64,000 nt of DNA from Planotetraspora mira (GTDB lineage: Bacteria > Actinomycetota > Actinomycetes > Streptosporangiales > Streptosporangiaceae). The notes beneath the pieces were generated by a model. The model saw only the letters and a program-made list of their open reading frames with translations, did not search any database and had not been told where the DNA came from. The translations under genes were made by a program, and so were the position numbers. Positions 35,724-44,528 of this stretch are shown one piece after another (position 1 is the first letter of the stretch; each line of letters opens with the position of its first letter). The stretch lies in assembly GCF_016863275.1 (NCBI RefSeq), contig NZ_BOOO01000004.1, forward strand, positions 1 to 64,000, read 5' to 3'.

Positions 35724-37313
35724 TCAGCTCCGCTCGAGCGTGGCCTCCTCGAAGTCGAGTTCCTGCATCACCCGGTGGAGCACCTCGTCGTCGATCCGCC
35801 GCTCGTCCCTCAGCCGGACGAACACCTCACGCTGCGCGGTGAGCATCTCGCGGCGGAGCCGCCGGTAGACCGTCGACGGGGTCTCCGCGCCGTCGAGGCC
35901 GGTGCCTCCGCCGAGCCTCTCCCACCCCCGCAGCGCCGTACGCTCGGCGCGCGACCGCAACTGCTCGACGACCTCCTCATGGACGTCGAGGACGCCGTCG
36001 GCGATCAGCTCGTCGAGCCGCGCCAGCGCGGCCGCCGACGCGGCCTGCTGGGCAGCCGCCTCCGCGAGGTCGTCGGAGTAGCGCTCCGCGTCGTTGGACA
36101 CGCCGAGCCGCCTGATGAGCCACGGGAACGACAGTCCCTGCACGATCAGGGTGCCGATGACGACGGCGAACGTCAGGAACAACACCAGGTTGCGCTGAGG
36201 GAAGTCCTTCGGCAGACCGAAGGCCGCGGCGAGGGAGACCACCCCGCGCATGCCCGCCCAACTCGTGAGCACCACGTTGCGCCAGGCGGGCGCCCGCGCC
36301 TCCCGCTCACGCACCCTTCTGATCAGCCTCGGCGCGTAGACGGTGATCGGCACCCACACAGCCCGGAGGACCACGGCGAGCAGGAACAGGACGACCGCGT
36401 ACACCCCCACCCGGGTGAGGTTCTCATCCGCCAGCCCCATGACGATCGGCCGCACCTGCAGGCCGATCAGGGCGAACACGATCGACTCCAGCACGAGATC
36501 GGCGACCTTCCACACGGCGCCGGACAGGATGCGGGTGCCGTAGCTCGTGCGGCTCATCTGGTGGCCCAGATAGATTCCGGCGATCACCACGGAGATCACT
36601 CCGGACGCGTGCACGGCCTCCGCCGCGATGTAGGCGCCGTACGGGACGAGCAGCGAGATCCCGTTGGCGATCAGCGAGTCGCTGAGCCTGCGCAGCACGG
36701 CCGCCACGACGTACGCGATGGCGAGCCCGATCACGATGCCGGCCCCGGCCGAGTAGAGGAACTCCGCACCGGCGCCGAACAGGTCGGCCGCGGTGCCCGC
36801 CACGGCCGCCGCGACGGCCACCCGGTACGCCGTGAGCGCCGTGGCGTCGTTGAACAGGCCCTCCCCGACGAGGATCGTGATCGACTTTCGCGGCAGGCCG
36901 AGCTTCCTGCCGACCGCGATGGCGGACACGGCGTCCGTCGGGGCCACGATGGCCCCGAGCGCGAACGCCGCGGCGAGCGGCAGTCGCGGGATCAGCGCGT
37001 GCGCGATGAGCCCGATCACGACCGTGTTGAACAGGACGAGCCCGACCGCGAGCAGCCCGACCACCTGCTTCACGGCACGCAGGCGGAGATATGAGCTGTC
37101 GAGCGCCGCCGAGTAGAGCATCGGCGGCAGGAACACGGAAAGGACGACCTCCGGGTCCAGCCCGTAGCCGGGCATCCCGGGAACGAACGAGGCGACCAGG
37201 CCCGCGACCACGAGCAACAGGGGCGCGGACCACCCCCGCCGTCTCGCGACGGCGGTGACCGCCAGGGCGCCGGCGGGAAGCAACAGGAACTGCGATGCGG
37301 TGGAGATGTCCAT
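35724..37313 (-). CDS. Na+/H+ antiporter, CPA1 family (NhaP/YjcE-like)
   Basis: 529 residues: about 12 membrane helices then a soluble C-terminal tail of 130 residues. The membrane part has IVAPTDAVSAIAVGRKLGLP and LVGEGLFNDATAL, which give the Asp pairs expected for cation and proton binding. The tail is helical and charged, like the regulatory tail of bacterial CPA1 proteins. The ATG at 37313 is preferred over the TTG at 37316. It exchanges sodium for protons across the membrane for pH and salt control. It stands alone between convergent and divergent neighbours. Confidence 0.9.
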   Translation of the reverse strand: MDISTASQFLLLPAGALAVTAVARRRGWSAPLLLVVAGLVASFVPGMPGYGLDPEVVLSVFLPPMLYSAALDSSYLRLRAVKQVVGLLAVGLVLFNTVVIGLIAHALIPRLPLAAAFALGAIVAPTDAVSAIAVGRKLGLPRKSITILVGEGLFNDATALTAYRVAVAAAVAGTAADLFGAGAEFLYSAGAGIVIGLAIAYVVAAVLRRLSDSLIANGISLLVPYGAYIAAEAVHASGVISVVIAGIYLGHQMSRTSYGTRILSGAVWKVADLVLESIVFALIGLQVRPIVMGLADENLTRVGVYAVVLFLLAVVLRAVWVPITVYAPRLIRRVREREARAPAWRNVVLTSWAGMRGVVSLAAAFGLPKDFPQRNLVLFLTFAVVIGTLIVQGLSFPWLIRRLGVSNDAERYSDDLAEAAAQQAASAAALARLDELIADGVLDVHEEVVEQLRSRAERTALRGWERLGGGTGLDGAETPSTVYRRLRREMLTAQREVFVRLRDERRIDDEVLHRVMQELDFEEATLERS

Positions 37314-37363
37314 CAACCGATGAGGTTACTTATATCGGGGCACTCGATGACCCGCCAGGCTCG

Positions 37364-38488
37364 TCACCAGACGCGCTGATCGTCCCGGGGGTCGTCCGGC
37401 CGCTGCTCCGGCCGCTGGTCCGGCCGTATGCGCTCGCCCGTGGCGTACATGGGCTCCTGCGGATAGTCCTGACCGTATTCCTGCTGGTAGTCCTGCGGGT
37501 ACGGCCGGCCCTGGCCGAGGCCGAGCGGGTCGCTCGGGTCGACCCGCCCCTGCGGCTGCGGCGGGTACGGCGGGGTCTGCGGACCCGTGTCGTACTGGTA
37601 GCCGGCCTGGCCGGGATGTCCCGCTGCGGGCTGACCGGGATGTCCCGCGACGGGCCTGGGCTGGCGGCCCTGCTGGCCGGGGTGACCTCCGGCGGGCTGA
37701 CCTGGACGGCCGGACCGACCCGGATGAGCGGGCTGGCCCTGCTGACCCGGATGAGCGGGCTGGCCCTGCTGACCCGGGTGACCGGGCTGGCCCTGCTGAC
37801 CGGGGGGCGGCGCGCCGTACTGGCGGGGCGGCTCCTCGTAGGGACCGGGGGCGAACGGCCGCTCGCGGGGCACCTCGCGGGGAGCCTCCCTGGGCGGAGC
37901 CCCGCGTGCCACGAGGACGTCGTTCGACCCCATCGGCGGCTGCGGGCCGCTGGGCCCTCCGTACGCGTCAGGCGCGGGGCCCCCATACGGGTCCGGCCCG
38001 CCGTACTGGTCCTGTGCCGGCCCGCCGTACTGGTCCTGTGCCGGCCCGCCGTACTGGTCCGGCGCCGGGCGCGAGTACTGGCCGGTGCCGGGGTAGTCCG
38101 GGTATTCGGCCTGGGGAGCGGGATAGTCGGAAGGATGTCCGGCGTATTCGGAGTGCCCGGCGTATTCAGGCTGTCCGGGGTACTCGGGCTGTCCGGGGTA
38201 CTCGGGCTGGACCGCGTCCTGACGGGCCATGGGGCCGGTGCCGGGATCCTGTCCGTCGTCGACGTACTGACCGCCCGCCTCCGCGTAGCCGTCGTCGAGA
38301 CCGTCGATGAGGCGCCCGACGTCATCCATGGGCATCCGGAAACTCCCGGTGCACATCTCGCCGCGCCACAGGCTCAGGACCAGCGTTCCCTCGTGCCAGG
38401 TCACCCGGAGAACCCGGTCCTGGCCGCGGGCGTCGAAGAACACCTCACCGAATGATGGCAACGGGACAACTTCCGACATGACAGACAT
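37364..38488 (-). CDS. Proline/glycine/glutamine/tyrosine-rich protein with a short conserved N-terminal domain
   Basis: 374 residues. The first 70 form an ordered unit (SFGEVFFDARGQDRVLRVTW, then CTGSFRMPMDDVGRLIDGL), apparently a small beta domain found in actinomycete proteins of unknown role. The remaining 300 are low-complexity: QPEYPG, AQDQYGGP, HPGQQGQPA and GRPYPQDY repeats, with many Tyr, Gln and Gly. There is no signal peptide, so it is cytosolic. The tail resembles sequences that undergo phase separation or polymerisation. It is divergent from the DinG-like helicase gene. Function unknown. Confidence 0.75.
   Translation of the reverse strand: MSVMSEVVPLPSFGEVFFDARGQDRVLRVTWHEGTLVLSLWRGEMCTGSFRMPMDDVGRLIDGLDDGYAEAGGQYVDDGQDPGTGPMARQDAVQPEYPGQPEYPGQPEYAGHSEYAGHPSDYPAPQAEYPDYPGTGQYSRPAPDQYGGPAQDQYGGPAQDQYGGPDPYGGPAPDAYGGPSGPQPPMGSNDVLVARGAPPREAPREVPRERPFAPGPYEEPPRQYGAPPPGQQGQPGHPGQQGQPAHPGQQGQPAHPGRSGRPGQPAGGHPGQQGRQPRPVAGHPGQPAAGHPGQAGYQYDTGPQTPPYPPQPQGRVDPSDPLGLGQGRPYPQDYQQEYGQDYPQEPMYATGERIRPDQRPEQRPDDPRDDQRVW
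37700..38225 (-). repeat. Tandem coding repeats in the Pro/Gln/Tyr-rich protein
   Basis: Several repeat types lie in series. At 37715-37790 there are copies of GGGCTGGCCCTGCTGACC (HPGQQGQPA units). At 37996-38062 a 24-base unit GCCGTACTGGTCCTGTGCC (AQDQYGGP) recurs. At 38165-38225 GGGTACTCGGGCTGTCC (QPEYPG) recurs. The near-identical DNA units imply recent slippage or gene-conversion growth of the tail. Confidence 0.8.
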
Positions 38489-38702
38489 AGTGCCTTTACC
38501 TGCCCTTATCCGTCCACTCGACCTCGGGAAACCCTACCGAACGTCTTTCCTGTCCTCTTTGTCCCCTACTCGGTAGATCGTCGTTGACCTTGAGAGTGTG
38601 ACGCCTAGTGTGCCACGGGAGACGATTTCCGGCTCCTGGAACGCCAGGATGCAACCGTCCGCTCACGCCTCGGATGTCGGCGGCAGCGGGTAGCGTTCTC
38701 CC

Positions 38703-40676
38703 GTGCCCAAGGACAGTCGCGACCTCCCGCCCGTCGAGGAACTGCTCACCACCGCGGTGACGGAGCTGGGCGGCTCCGAGCGCCCCGGGCAGGTCAAGAT
38801 GGCCCAGGCGGTGCGGGACGCCGTCGAGGGCAAGGAGCACCTCGCGGTCCAGGCGGGCACGGGCACCGGCAAGTCGCTCGCCTACCTGGTGCCCGCCATC
38901 AGGCATGCCGCGGAGACCGACAACGCCGTCGTGGTGTCGACCGCCACGATCGCCCTGCAGCGCCAGCTCGTCGACCGCGACCTGCCCAGGCTCGCCGACG
39001 CGCTCGAGGGCGTGCTCCACCATCGGCCGGAGTTCGCGATCCTCAAGGGCCGCCGCAACTACCTGTGCCGCCACAAGATGGGCGCGGGCATGCCCGACGA
39101 CGAGGAGGACCAGCTCTTCGATCCCCGCGAGGTGAGCGCGACCGGGCGCATGGTCCAGAGGATCCAGGAGTGGGCCTCGGAGACCGAGACGGGCGACCGC
39201 GACGAACTCGTCCCCGGCGTCAACGACCAGGCGTGGCGGCAGTTCTCCGTGCACGCCAAGGAATGCCTCGGCGCGCAGCGCTGCCCGAGCGGCGCGGAGT
39301 GCTTCGCCGAGCTGGCCAGGGAGCGTGCCGGCCAGGCCGACGTGGTGGTCACCAACCACGCGCTGCTCGCCATCGACGCGATGGAGGACTTCCCCGTCCT
39401 GCCGGAACACGACGTCGTCGTCGTCGACGAGGCCCACGAGCTGGTCGACCGGGTCACGTCGGTGGTCACCGACGAGCTGTCGGAGAGCACGGTGGGTGTC
39501 GCCGTCCGCCGTGTGGGAAGGCTGATCGAGCAGGCGCTGGCCGACCGGCTCCAGGAGGCCGGTGAGGACCTGGCGGCCCTGCTCGCCGCCGCTCCGCCCG
39601 GCCGGGTCGACGACCTGCCGCAGTCGCTGGGCCTGACCCTCGCCCTGGTCCGTGACTCCGCGTACGCCTGCATCAAGGCCCTGGGCCCGCGGAACAAGGA
39701 CAAGGACGACCCGGAGAACGCCGGCCTGCGCAAGGCGACGTTCACCGCCCTCGACGAGGTGCACGACACCGCCCAGCGCATGCTCGACGCGTTCGGCGGA
39801 GACTCCGAGGCCGACCGGGCGGAGGTCGTCTGGCTCGACGAGGGGCGCGGCCGGATCCCCCCGACGCTGCGCGTGGCGCCCCTGTCGGTGGGCGGGATGT
39901 TGCGCGACAAGCTGTTCGGCGACCGCACGGTCGTCCTCACCAGCGCCACCCTCGCACTGGGCGGCTCCTTCGACGGCATGGCCCGCCAGTGGGGGCTCAG
40001 CGGAGACGACTGGACCGGCCTCGACGTCGGTTCGCCCTTCGACCACCCGCGCAGCGGGATCCTCTATGTGGCCAAGCACCTCCCGCAGCCCGGCCGCGAC
40101 GGCCTGCCCGAGGAGTACCTCACCGAGATCACCGAGCTGATCGAGGCCGCGGGCGGGCGCACGCTCGGACTGTTCTCCTCGATGCGGGCCGCGAAGGCCG
40201 CCACCGAGGCTCTGCGCGAGCGGCTGGACGTGCCGCTGCTCTGCCAGGGCGACGACTCGACCTCGCAGTTGGTCAAGCAGTTCGCCGCCGACCCGGCGAC
40301 GTGCCTGTTCGGAACGTTGTCCCTGTGGCAGGGCGTGGACGTGCCCGGCCCGTCGCTCACCCTGGTCATCATCGACCGCATCCCGTTCCCCCGGCCCGAC
40401 GATCCGCTGGCCTCCGCACGACAGCGGCACGTCGCCGCGACCGGCGGCAACGGCTTCATGGCGGTCGCGGCCACGCATGCGGCGCTGCTCCTGGCGCAGG
40501 GCGCGGGCCGCCTGCTGCGGTCGATGAACGACAGGGGCGTGGTGGCGGTGCTCGACCCCCGGCTGGCCACCGCCCGTTATGGCGGGTTCCTGCTGGGCTC
40601 GCTGCCGCCGTTCTGGCGCACGACCGACCCGGCCAAGGTCCGTGAGGCGCTGACCCGCCTCACGGACGGAGCCTGA
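38703..40676 (+). CDS. DinG/XPD-type ATP-dependent DNA helicase with iron-sulfur site
   Basis: 657 residues. Walker A AGTGTGKSLAY is near residue 51, DEAH is at about 243, SATLALGG marks motif III, and QGAGRLLRS motif VI. The iron-sulfur cysteines are visible: YLCRHK near 122 and CLGAQRCPSGAEC at about 190-202. These four Cys fit the XPD/DinG cluster of a 5'-3' helicase acting in repair and removal of R-loops. The GTG at 38703 is the only start giving the conserved N-terminus. Actinobacteria commonly carry a DinG-like gene of this length without an exonuclease domain. Confidence 0.92.
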   Translation: MPKDSRDLPPVEELLTTAVTELGGSERPGQVKMAQAVRDAVEGKEHLAVQAGTGTGKSLAYLVPAIRHAAETDNAVVVSTATIALQRQLVDRDLPRLADALEGVLHHRPEFAILKGRRNYLCRHKMGAGMPDDEEDQLFDPREVSATGRMVQRIQEWASETETGDRDELVPGVNDQAWRQFSVHAKECLGAQRCPSGAECFAELARERAGQADVVVTNHALLAIDAMEDFPVLPEHDVVVVDEAHELVDRVTSVVTDELSESTVGVAVRRVGRLIEQALADRLQEAGEDLAALLAAAPPGRVDDLPQSLGLTLALVRDSAYACIKALGPRNKDKDDPENAGLRKATFTALDEVHDTAQRMLDAFGGDSEADRAEVVWLDEGRGRIPPTLRVAPLSVGGMLRDKLFGDRTVVLTSATLALGGSFDGMARQWGLSGDDWTGLDVGSPFDHPRSGILYVAKHLPQPGRDGLPEEYLTEITELIEAAGGRTLGLFSSMRAAKAATEALRERLDVPLLCQGDDSTSQLVKQFAADPATCLFGTLSLWQGVDVPGPSLTLVIIDRIPFPRPDDPLASARQRHVAATGGNGFMAVAATHAALLLAQGAGRLLRSMNDRGVVAVLDPRLATARYGGFLLGSLPPFWRTTDPAKVREALTRLTDGA

Positions 40677-40719
40677 CCGGGTAGGCGATCGCCACTCCCC
40701 GGTCGCTACTTCCCGGTCG

Positions 40720-42282
40720 CTACTTGGTCACCGTGAACATGGCCGACTGGGCCACGGAGACCAGACCGTCGTCGGGCAGAAGCCTCACGACATACCGGCC
40801 GGGGGCCAGCGGCCACGAGGAGTCGGCTCCGATCGACTTCGGTCCGATCTTCGCCTGTCCTTCGATCGCCGAGCCGGTGTAGGTGTACACGAGGTACTCG
40901 GAGGTGTCCTGGCACTTGCCGCCCGGGCAGGCGTAGACCGAGACCCAGTCCAGACCCATGCCGGGTGCGTTCGACCAGTCGACCTTGATCGATTCGCCCT
41001 GCTTGTAGCTGCTCTTGCCGACCGACACCTTGGTCGGCTCGCCGGCGGGGTAGAGCCAGACCGGCGCCTTGGAGACCACCTTGCCGCGGGAGACGAGGGC
41101 GACGTCGTAGGCGCCGCGGCGCAGGCCCTTGGCCGACAACGTGACCGTGCCGTCGGTCCTCGAACTCGTCGGTCGCGAGGTCACGGCCCGGCCCTTCGCG
41201 TCCCGCAGTTCCACCCGCTCGCCCTGCCGTCCGGGGGCGTGGTAGGTGACGGGCAGGTTCCCGCCGATCGTGACCCGGCGGGTGGCCGGTGCCACCAGAA
41301 CCTGAGGCACCGCCGGCACGACGTCCAGCGTGGACACGACTCCCCGGTGGTCGGTCGGCCAGGGCGACACACCCACGCCGACGTCGGGCCCGCCCTTCTC
41401 GCCGACCACGGTGCTGTCGATCGTGCGGGACGGACCGGCGGTCAGCACCCAGTCGATCCGGTCGAACACCTCGTGCGCGTCGGCCTCGGGGCTGCCTGGC
41501 GTCCAGGTGAACCCGGGGACGGCGACGGGGTCCGGATGGGCCTCCCGATAGGTGTCCCGCAGTCCCGCCTCCGCGAGAGCGCTGCTGACCGGCCACTTCA
41601 CCGCGTAGGGGACTTCCGGGCGCTCAGCCGCGACCGCAGGCGTCCAGTCCAGGTGGGAGGGGCTGTTGAAGTCTCCGGTCAGCATGACCGGGATGCCCTT
41701 GCGTGCCAGCGACGGAAGCACCTCGATCAGGTCCTGTACGGCGGGCAGCCGGGTCTTGCGCTCGAGATCGAGCACCTGCTTCACCGTGCCGCCGTCCCGG
41801 ACGAGATACGGGCCATAGGGGTCGGACGGCGTGTGGGTGTTGGCGACGGCCACGACACGACCCGGCGCCACCTCGACGTACACGTACAGGCCGTTGCCGC
41901 CCGGCGGATCGATGATGGGGAACCGCGACATCACATGGGCCCGGTCGCTGCCGTACCAGCCGAGCGCCGACGCGATCCTCTCGACGTCCCGCTCCGGCTC
42001 CTGCACCCCGACGATGTCGGCACGCGCCTGCGTGATGGCGTGTTCGATCTGCACCAGGGTCTGCGGGCACCCGTTCGGCTTCGCGCAGAAATCGCCGGTC
42101 TTCAGATCGAGGTCGTCGCCCCCGTAGAAGATGTTGAGCGTCATCACCCGGAGTCGTTCGTGCTCTGCGGCACTGTGCCCGCCGGTCGTCGCGACCGCGG
42201 ATGTCGATCCCAGCGAGAGCATCGCGGCCGCGATCAGCGCCCCGGCGGATGCCACCACGCGTCGTCGCTTCAATCGTTTCAC
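40720..42282 (-). CDS. Secreted endonuclease/exonuclease/phosphatase-family protein with Ig-like C-terminus
   Basis: 520 residues. A signal peptide (about 1-34, VVASAGALIAAAMLSLG, cut near SAVATTG) is followed by the EEP catalytic domain (about 45-330). Its motifs are VMTLNIFYGG, GVQEPERD (metal Glu), TGDFNSPS, FDRIDWVL and PTDHRGVVS (catalytic Asp-His). Two Ig-like or beta-sandwich modules fill the last 190 residues. It hydrolyses phosphodiesters outside the cell, either nucleic acid or phospholipid. The start is uncertain: GTG at 42282 or TTG at 42288, both behind AGGAG. Cys-x14-Cys in the last module may be a disulfide. Confidence 0.85.
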   Translation of the reverse strand: MKRLKRRRVVASAGALIAAAMLSLGSTSAVATTGGHSAAEHERLRVMTLNIFYGGDDLDLKTGDFCAKPNGCPQTLVQIEHAITQARADIVGVQEPERDVERIASALGWYGSDRAHVMSRFPIIDPPGGNGLYVYVEVAPGRVVAVANTHTPSDPYGPYLVRDGGTVKQVLDLERKTRLPAVQDLIEVLPSLARKGIPVMLTGDFNSPSHLDWTPAVAAERPEVPYAVKWPVSSALAEAGLRDTYREAHPDPVAVPGFTWTPGSPEADAHEVFDRIDWVLTAGPSRTIDSTVVGEKGGPDVGVGVSPWPTDHRGVVSTLDVVPAVPQVLVAPATRRVTIGGNLPVTYHAPGRQGERVELRDAKGRAVTSRPTSSRTDGTVTLSAKGLRRGAYDVALVSRGKVVSKAPVWLYPAGEPTKVSVGKSSYKQGESIKVDWSNAPGMGLDWVSVYACPGGKCQDTSEYLVYTYTGSAIEGQAKIGPKSIGADSSWPLAPGRYVVRLLPDDGLVSVAQSAMFTVTK

Positions 42283-42427
42283 GTTCAAGGTTCTCCTCAC
42301 CCGTCGCCTCGGCACGCCGGCCACCGGCCGGCACGAGCGGGGCCCACGCTAGGAGCGAACGGAGACCATGGCTCCCCATAACCCCTGCACGCTGGGCGAA
42401 CTTCCCCTGAACCGCGATCGAACAGCG

Positions 42428-43246
42428 TCACGAGGGCGTGACGGGATCCCCCACGCGGATCGTGCCGGGGTTCCTCGGCACCAGCCGGACGCCGAACCAG
42501 GTCTTGCCGTCCCACCGGCGGTGCCTGGCCAGCGTCCGCAGCGGTTCCCTGCCTTTGACCCGCGTGTCCGGATCGATCGTCGTGACGGCGCAGCGGTCGC
42601 ACAGCTCTGAGACGCGAAAGTCCACCTCGCCGATGCGGACCCCCGCCCAGCCGTCCTCCGCGTACGGCTCCGCGCCGTCGACGACCACGTTGGGCCGGAA
42701 CCTGGCGACCGACAGCGGCCGCGGCGCCTCCTCCTCCCGTTCCAGGGCGCCTTCGGCGATCCAGTCGTCCAGGCGGCGCAGCGAGGCGGCCGAGGTGAGC
42801 AGCAGCGGAGCGTCCCAGGCGAAGCTGACGACGTCTCCGGGAAGCCCGCCGTGACGGGCGGAGACCGGCCGCAGGCGAGGGTCGTCCAGCCAGACGAGCC
42901 GCGCCGGGCAGCCCAGCAGCCGGGTGAACCACGCGTGCGCCGTCTCGTCGGCGGCGACGGCCCGGTCGAGACCGGAGAACCCGACGGGCACGGCGGGGCC
43001 GGTCGCAGGGGGGACCGTCAGGTCGGGGAGCCCCGGAGCAGACAGCGTGAGACCTCCGCCGGCGAGGTCGCGGGCCCGCACCGAGACCATGCGGGGGAAC
43101 TCACCGAGCCACAGGTTCTCGCCGTCCTCGCCCACCACGGCCCAGCGGCGGTCCCCCTCGAGCCCCCACGGATGCACGAGAGCGCTCTCACGCGACAGTC
43201 CCATCGCGGATTTCAATGGATAGGTACGGATCCCCGTAAGCTCCAT
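42428..43246 (-). CDS. MOSC domain protein, mARC-like
   Basis: 272 residues. The N-terminal MOSC-N beta barrel (LTGIRTYPLKSAMGLSRESA, then GDRRWAVVGEDGENL) precedes the MOSC domain (RFRPNVVVDGAEPYAED). The Cys expected to bind molybdenum is in ELCDRCAVTTIDPDT, followed by KGREPLRTLARHR. Such proteins reduce N-hydroxylated compounds or carry sulfur for molybdoenzymes, using the molybdenum cofactor. The start lies between two copies of an inverted palindrome (43177-43196 and 43260-43279). It runs in the same direction as the SGNH hydrolase gene, 33 bases upstream. Confidence 0.9.
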   Translation of the reverse strand: MELTGIRTYPLKSAMGLSRESALVHPWGLEGDRRWAVVGEDGENLWLGEFPRMVSVRARDLAGGGLTLSAPGLPDLTVPPATGPAVPVGFSGLDRAVAADETAHAWFTRLLGCPARLVWLDDPRLRPVSARHGGLPGDVVSFAWDAPLLLTSAASLRRLDDWIAEGALEREEEAPRPLSVARFRPNVVVDGAEPYAEDGWAGVRIGEVDFRVSELCDRCAVTTIDPDTRVKGREPLRTLARHRRWDGKTWFGVRLVPRNPGTIRVGDPVTPS

Positions 43247-43279
43247 CCCCCGAGCCTACGTCGCGTGAGAGCGCTCTCG
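43177..43279. repeat. Pair of inverted 20-base repeats, each holding GAGAGCGCTCTC
   Basis: The 20 bases at 43177-43196 are the exact reverse complement of 43260-43279. Each contains the 12-base palindrome GAGAGCGCTCTC. One copy lies inside codons 17-24 of the MOSC gene; the other lies between the SGNH stop and the MOSC start. The palindrome has the central CG and symmetric arms of a LacI-family operator. The spacing would allow two dimers to flank the start codon, or a large hairpin in the mRNA. Confidence 0.8.
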
Positions 43280-44062
43280 CTAGATGAGCGGAGTCAGACC
43301 CGGGCGCTTGGGGTCGAGGTCGTCGCCGGAGGACGTGCCCCGCACGCGGCGGCCGACCCACGGCGCCAGGTGTTCGCGCACCCACTGGACGTCCTCGCGA
43401 CGCTTGAGCCTCGCGTCCACCTTCTCGCGCGCCGGCCAGGTCGTCCGCCAGTCGTCCGACGGGACGCCGAGCACGTCGAGCACCTTCCCCGCGACGATGC
43501 GGTGGCCTTCGGCGTTCAGGTGCAGCCTGTCCGCGCTCCACGCCCGCCAGTCCCGCAGTGACTGCAGCGACCAGATGTCCACCAGGCGGCAGCCGTACAG
43601 GTCGGCGATCCCCCGGACGTGCATGAAGAAGATGGCGAACTTTCCGCGTGCCACGCGCATGATCGGCGTGTCCCGGGGGTCCATGCCGGTGAACAGCACC
43701 ACCTCGGCGCCGCTGCCGCGCAGGGTCCGGACGGCCGACGCGAGCTTCTTGGCCATCCGGTCGGGGTCGGCGCCCGGCCGGAGCAGGTCGTTCCCGCCCG
43801 CGCAGAAGCTGATCAGATCCGGTCGCATCTCGACCGCCTGCGGCACCTGCGACTCGACGATCTGGTCGATGAGCTTGCCGCGGATCGCCAGGTTGGCGTA
43901 GGTGAACCCGGGTTCCTGCTCGGCCAGCCGCTCGGCCACCCGGTCGGCCCACCCGCGGTACCTGGTCACCTGACCTGTGACGACGGGCGGACCGGCGAGG
44001 AGGGGGTCGTTCAGGCCTTCGGTGAAACTATCTCCTATTGCGACATATGACCTGTAGTTCAT
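43280..44062 (-). CDS. SGNH/GDSL-family hydrolase
   Basis: 260 residues. VAIGDSFTEGL is block I with the nucleophile Ser, FCAGGNDLLRPG is block III, and SADRLHLNAEGHRI is block V with the Asp and His. No signal peptide, so probably a cytosolic esterase, acetylhydrolase or lipase-like enzyme. The substrate is not predictable. Its stop codon abuts the inverted repeat before the MOSC gene. Same strand as the aro genes upstream, but separated from aroQ by 31 bases, so it could be read through from that operon. Confidence 0.9.
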   Translation of the reverse strand: MNYRSYVAIGDSFTEGLNDPLLAGPPVVTGQVTRYRGWADRVAERLAEQEPGFTYANLAIRGKLIDQIVESQVPQAVEMRPDLISFCAGGNDLLRPGADPDRMAKKLASAVRTLRGSGAEVVLFTGMDPRDTPIMRVARGKFAIFFMHVRGIADLYGCRLVDIWSLQSLRDWRAWSADRLHLNAEGHRIVAGKVLDVLGVPSDDWRTTWPAREKVDARLKRREDVQWVREHLAPWVGRRVRGTSSGDDLDPKRPGLTPLI

Positions 44063-44093
44063 CGAACCCCGCCTTGCTCTGCTGTATCAGTCG

Positions 44094-44528
44094 TTACTCA
44101 CCAGTATCGGCGATAGCGCGGAGTGCCAGTTCATATGACCGCATGCCGAAACCGGCGATCGTCCCCGTCGCGACGGCCGCCACGACCGATGTGTGGCGGA
44201 ACTCCTCCCGGGCGCTGGGGTTGGACAGATGCACCTCGACCAGGGGTGCCGTCCGCTGGGCGATCGCGTCGCGCAACGCGTAGGAGTAATGGGTGAACGC
44301 CGCCGGGTTGAGGACGACGGGGGTGCGGGAATCGGCGGCCTCGTGGATCCAGCCGACCAGTTCCGCCTCGTCGTCGGTCTGCCTGACCTCCACCGACAGG
44401 CCGAGCTCCCGGCCGGTCTCCCGGCACAGGGCCGACAGGTCGTCGAAGGTCTGCGCGCCGTAGACGTCGGGCTCCCGGCTTCCGAGACGACCGAGGTTGG
44501 GACCGTTCAGCACGAGCACGGCCCTCAT
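44094..44528 (-). CDS. aroQ: 3-dehydroquinate dehydratase, type II
   Basis: 144 residues, normal for the type II enzyme, which forms a dodecamer. [18 protein letters not shown] has the catalytic Arg and Tyr, [16 protein letters not shown] the substrate-binding Asn and Ser region, and [15 protein letters not shown] the His. It converts 3-dehydroquinate to 3-dehydroshikimate, step 3 of chorismate synthesis. The ATG at 44528 overlaps the aroB stop (ATGA), so the two are translated together. Confidence 0.95.
   Translation of the reverse strand: MRAVLVLNGPNLGRLGSREPDVYGAQTFDDLSALCRETGRELGLSVEVRQTDDEAELVGWIHEAADSRTPVVLNPAAFTHYSYALRDAIAQRTAPLVEVHLSNPSAREEFRHTSVVAAVATGTIAGFGMRSYELALRAIADTGE

Noticed and set aside
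37700-38225. Possible CRISPR or non-coding satellite
   Set aside because: The repeats stay in one reading frame and encode QPEYPG and AQDQYGGP units of a real protein.
38496-40478. 660-codon minus frame opposite the helicase
   Set aside because: Composition-driven shadow; the plus frame has complete helicase motifs and iron-sulfur cysteines.
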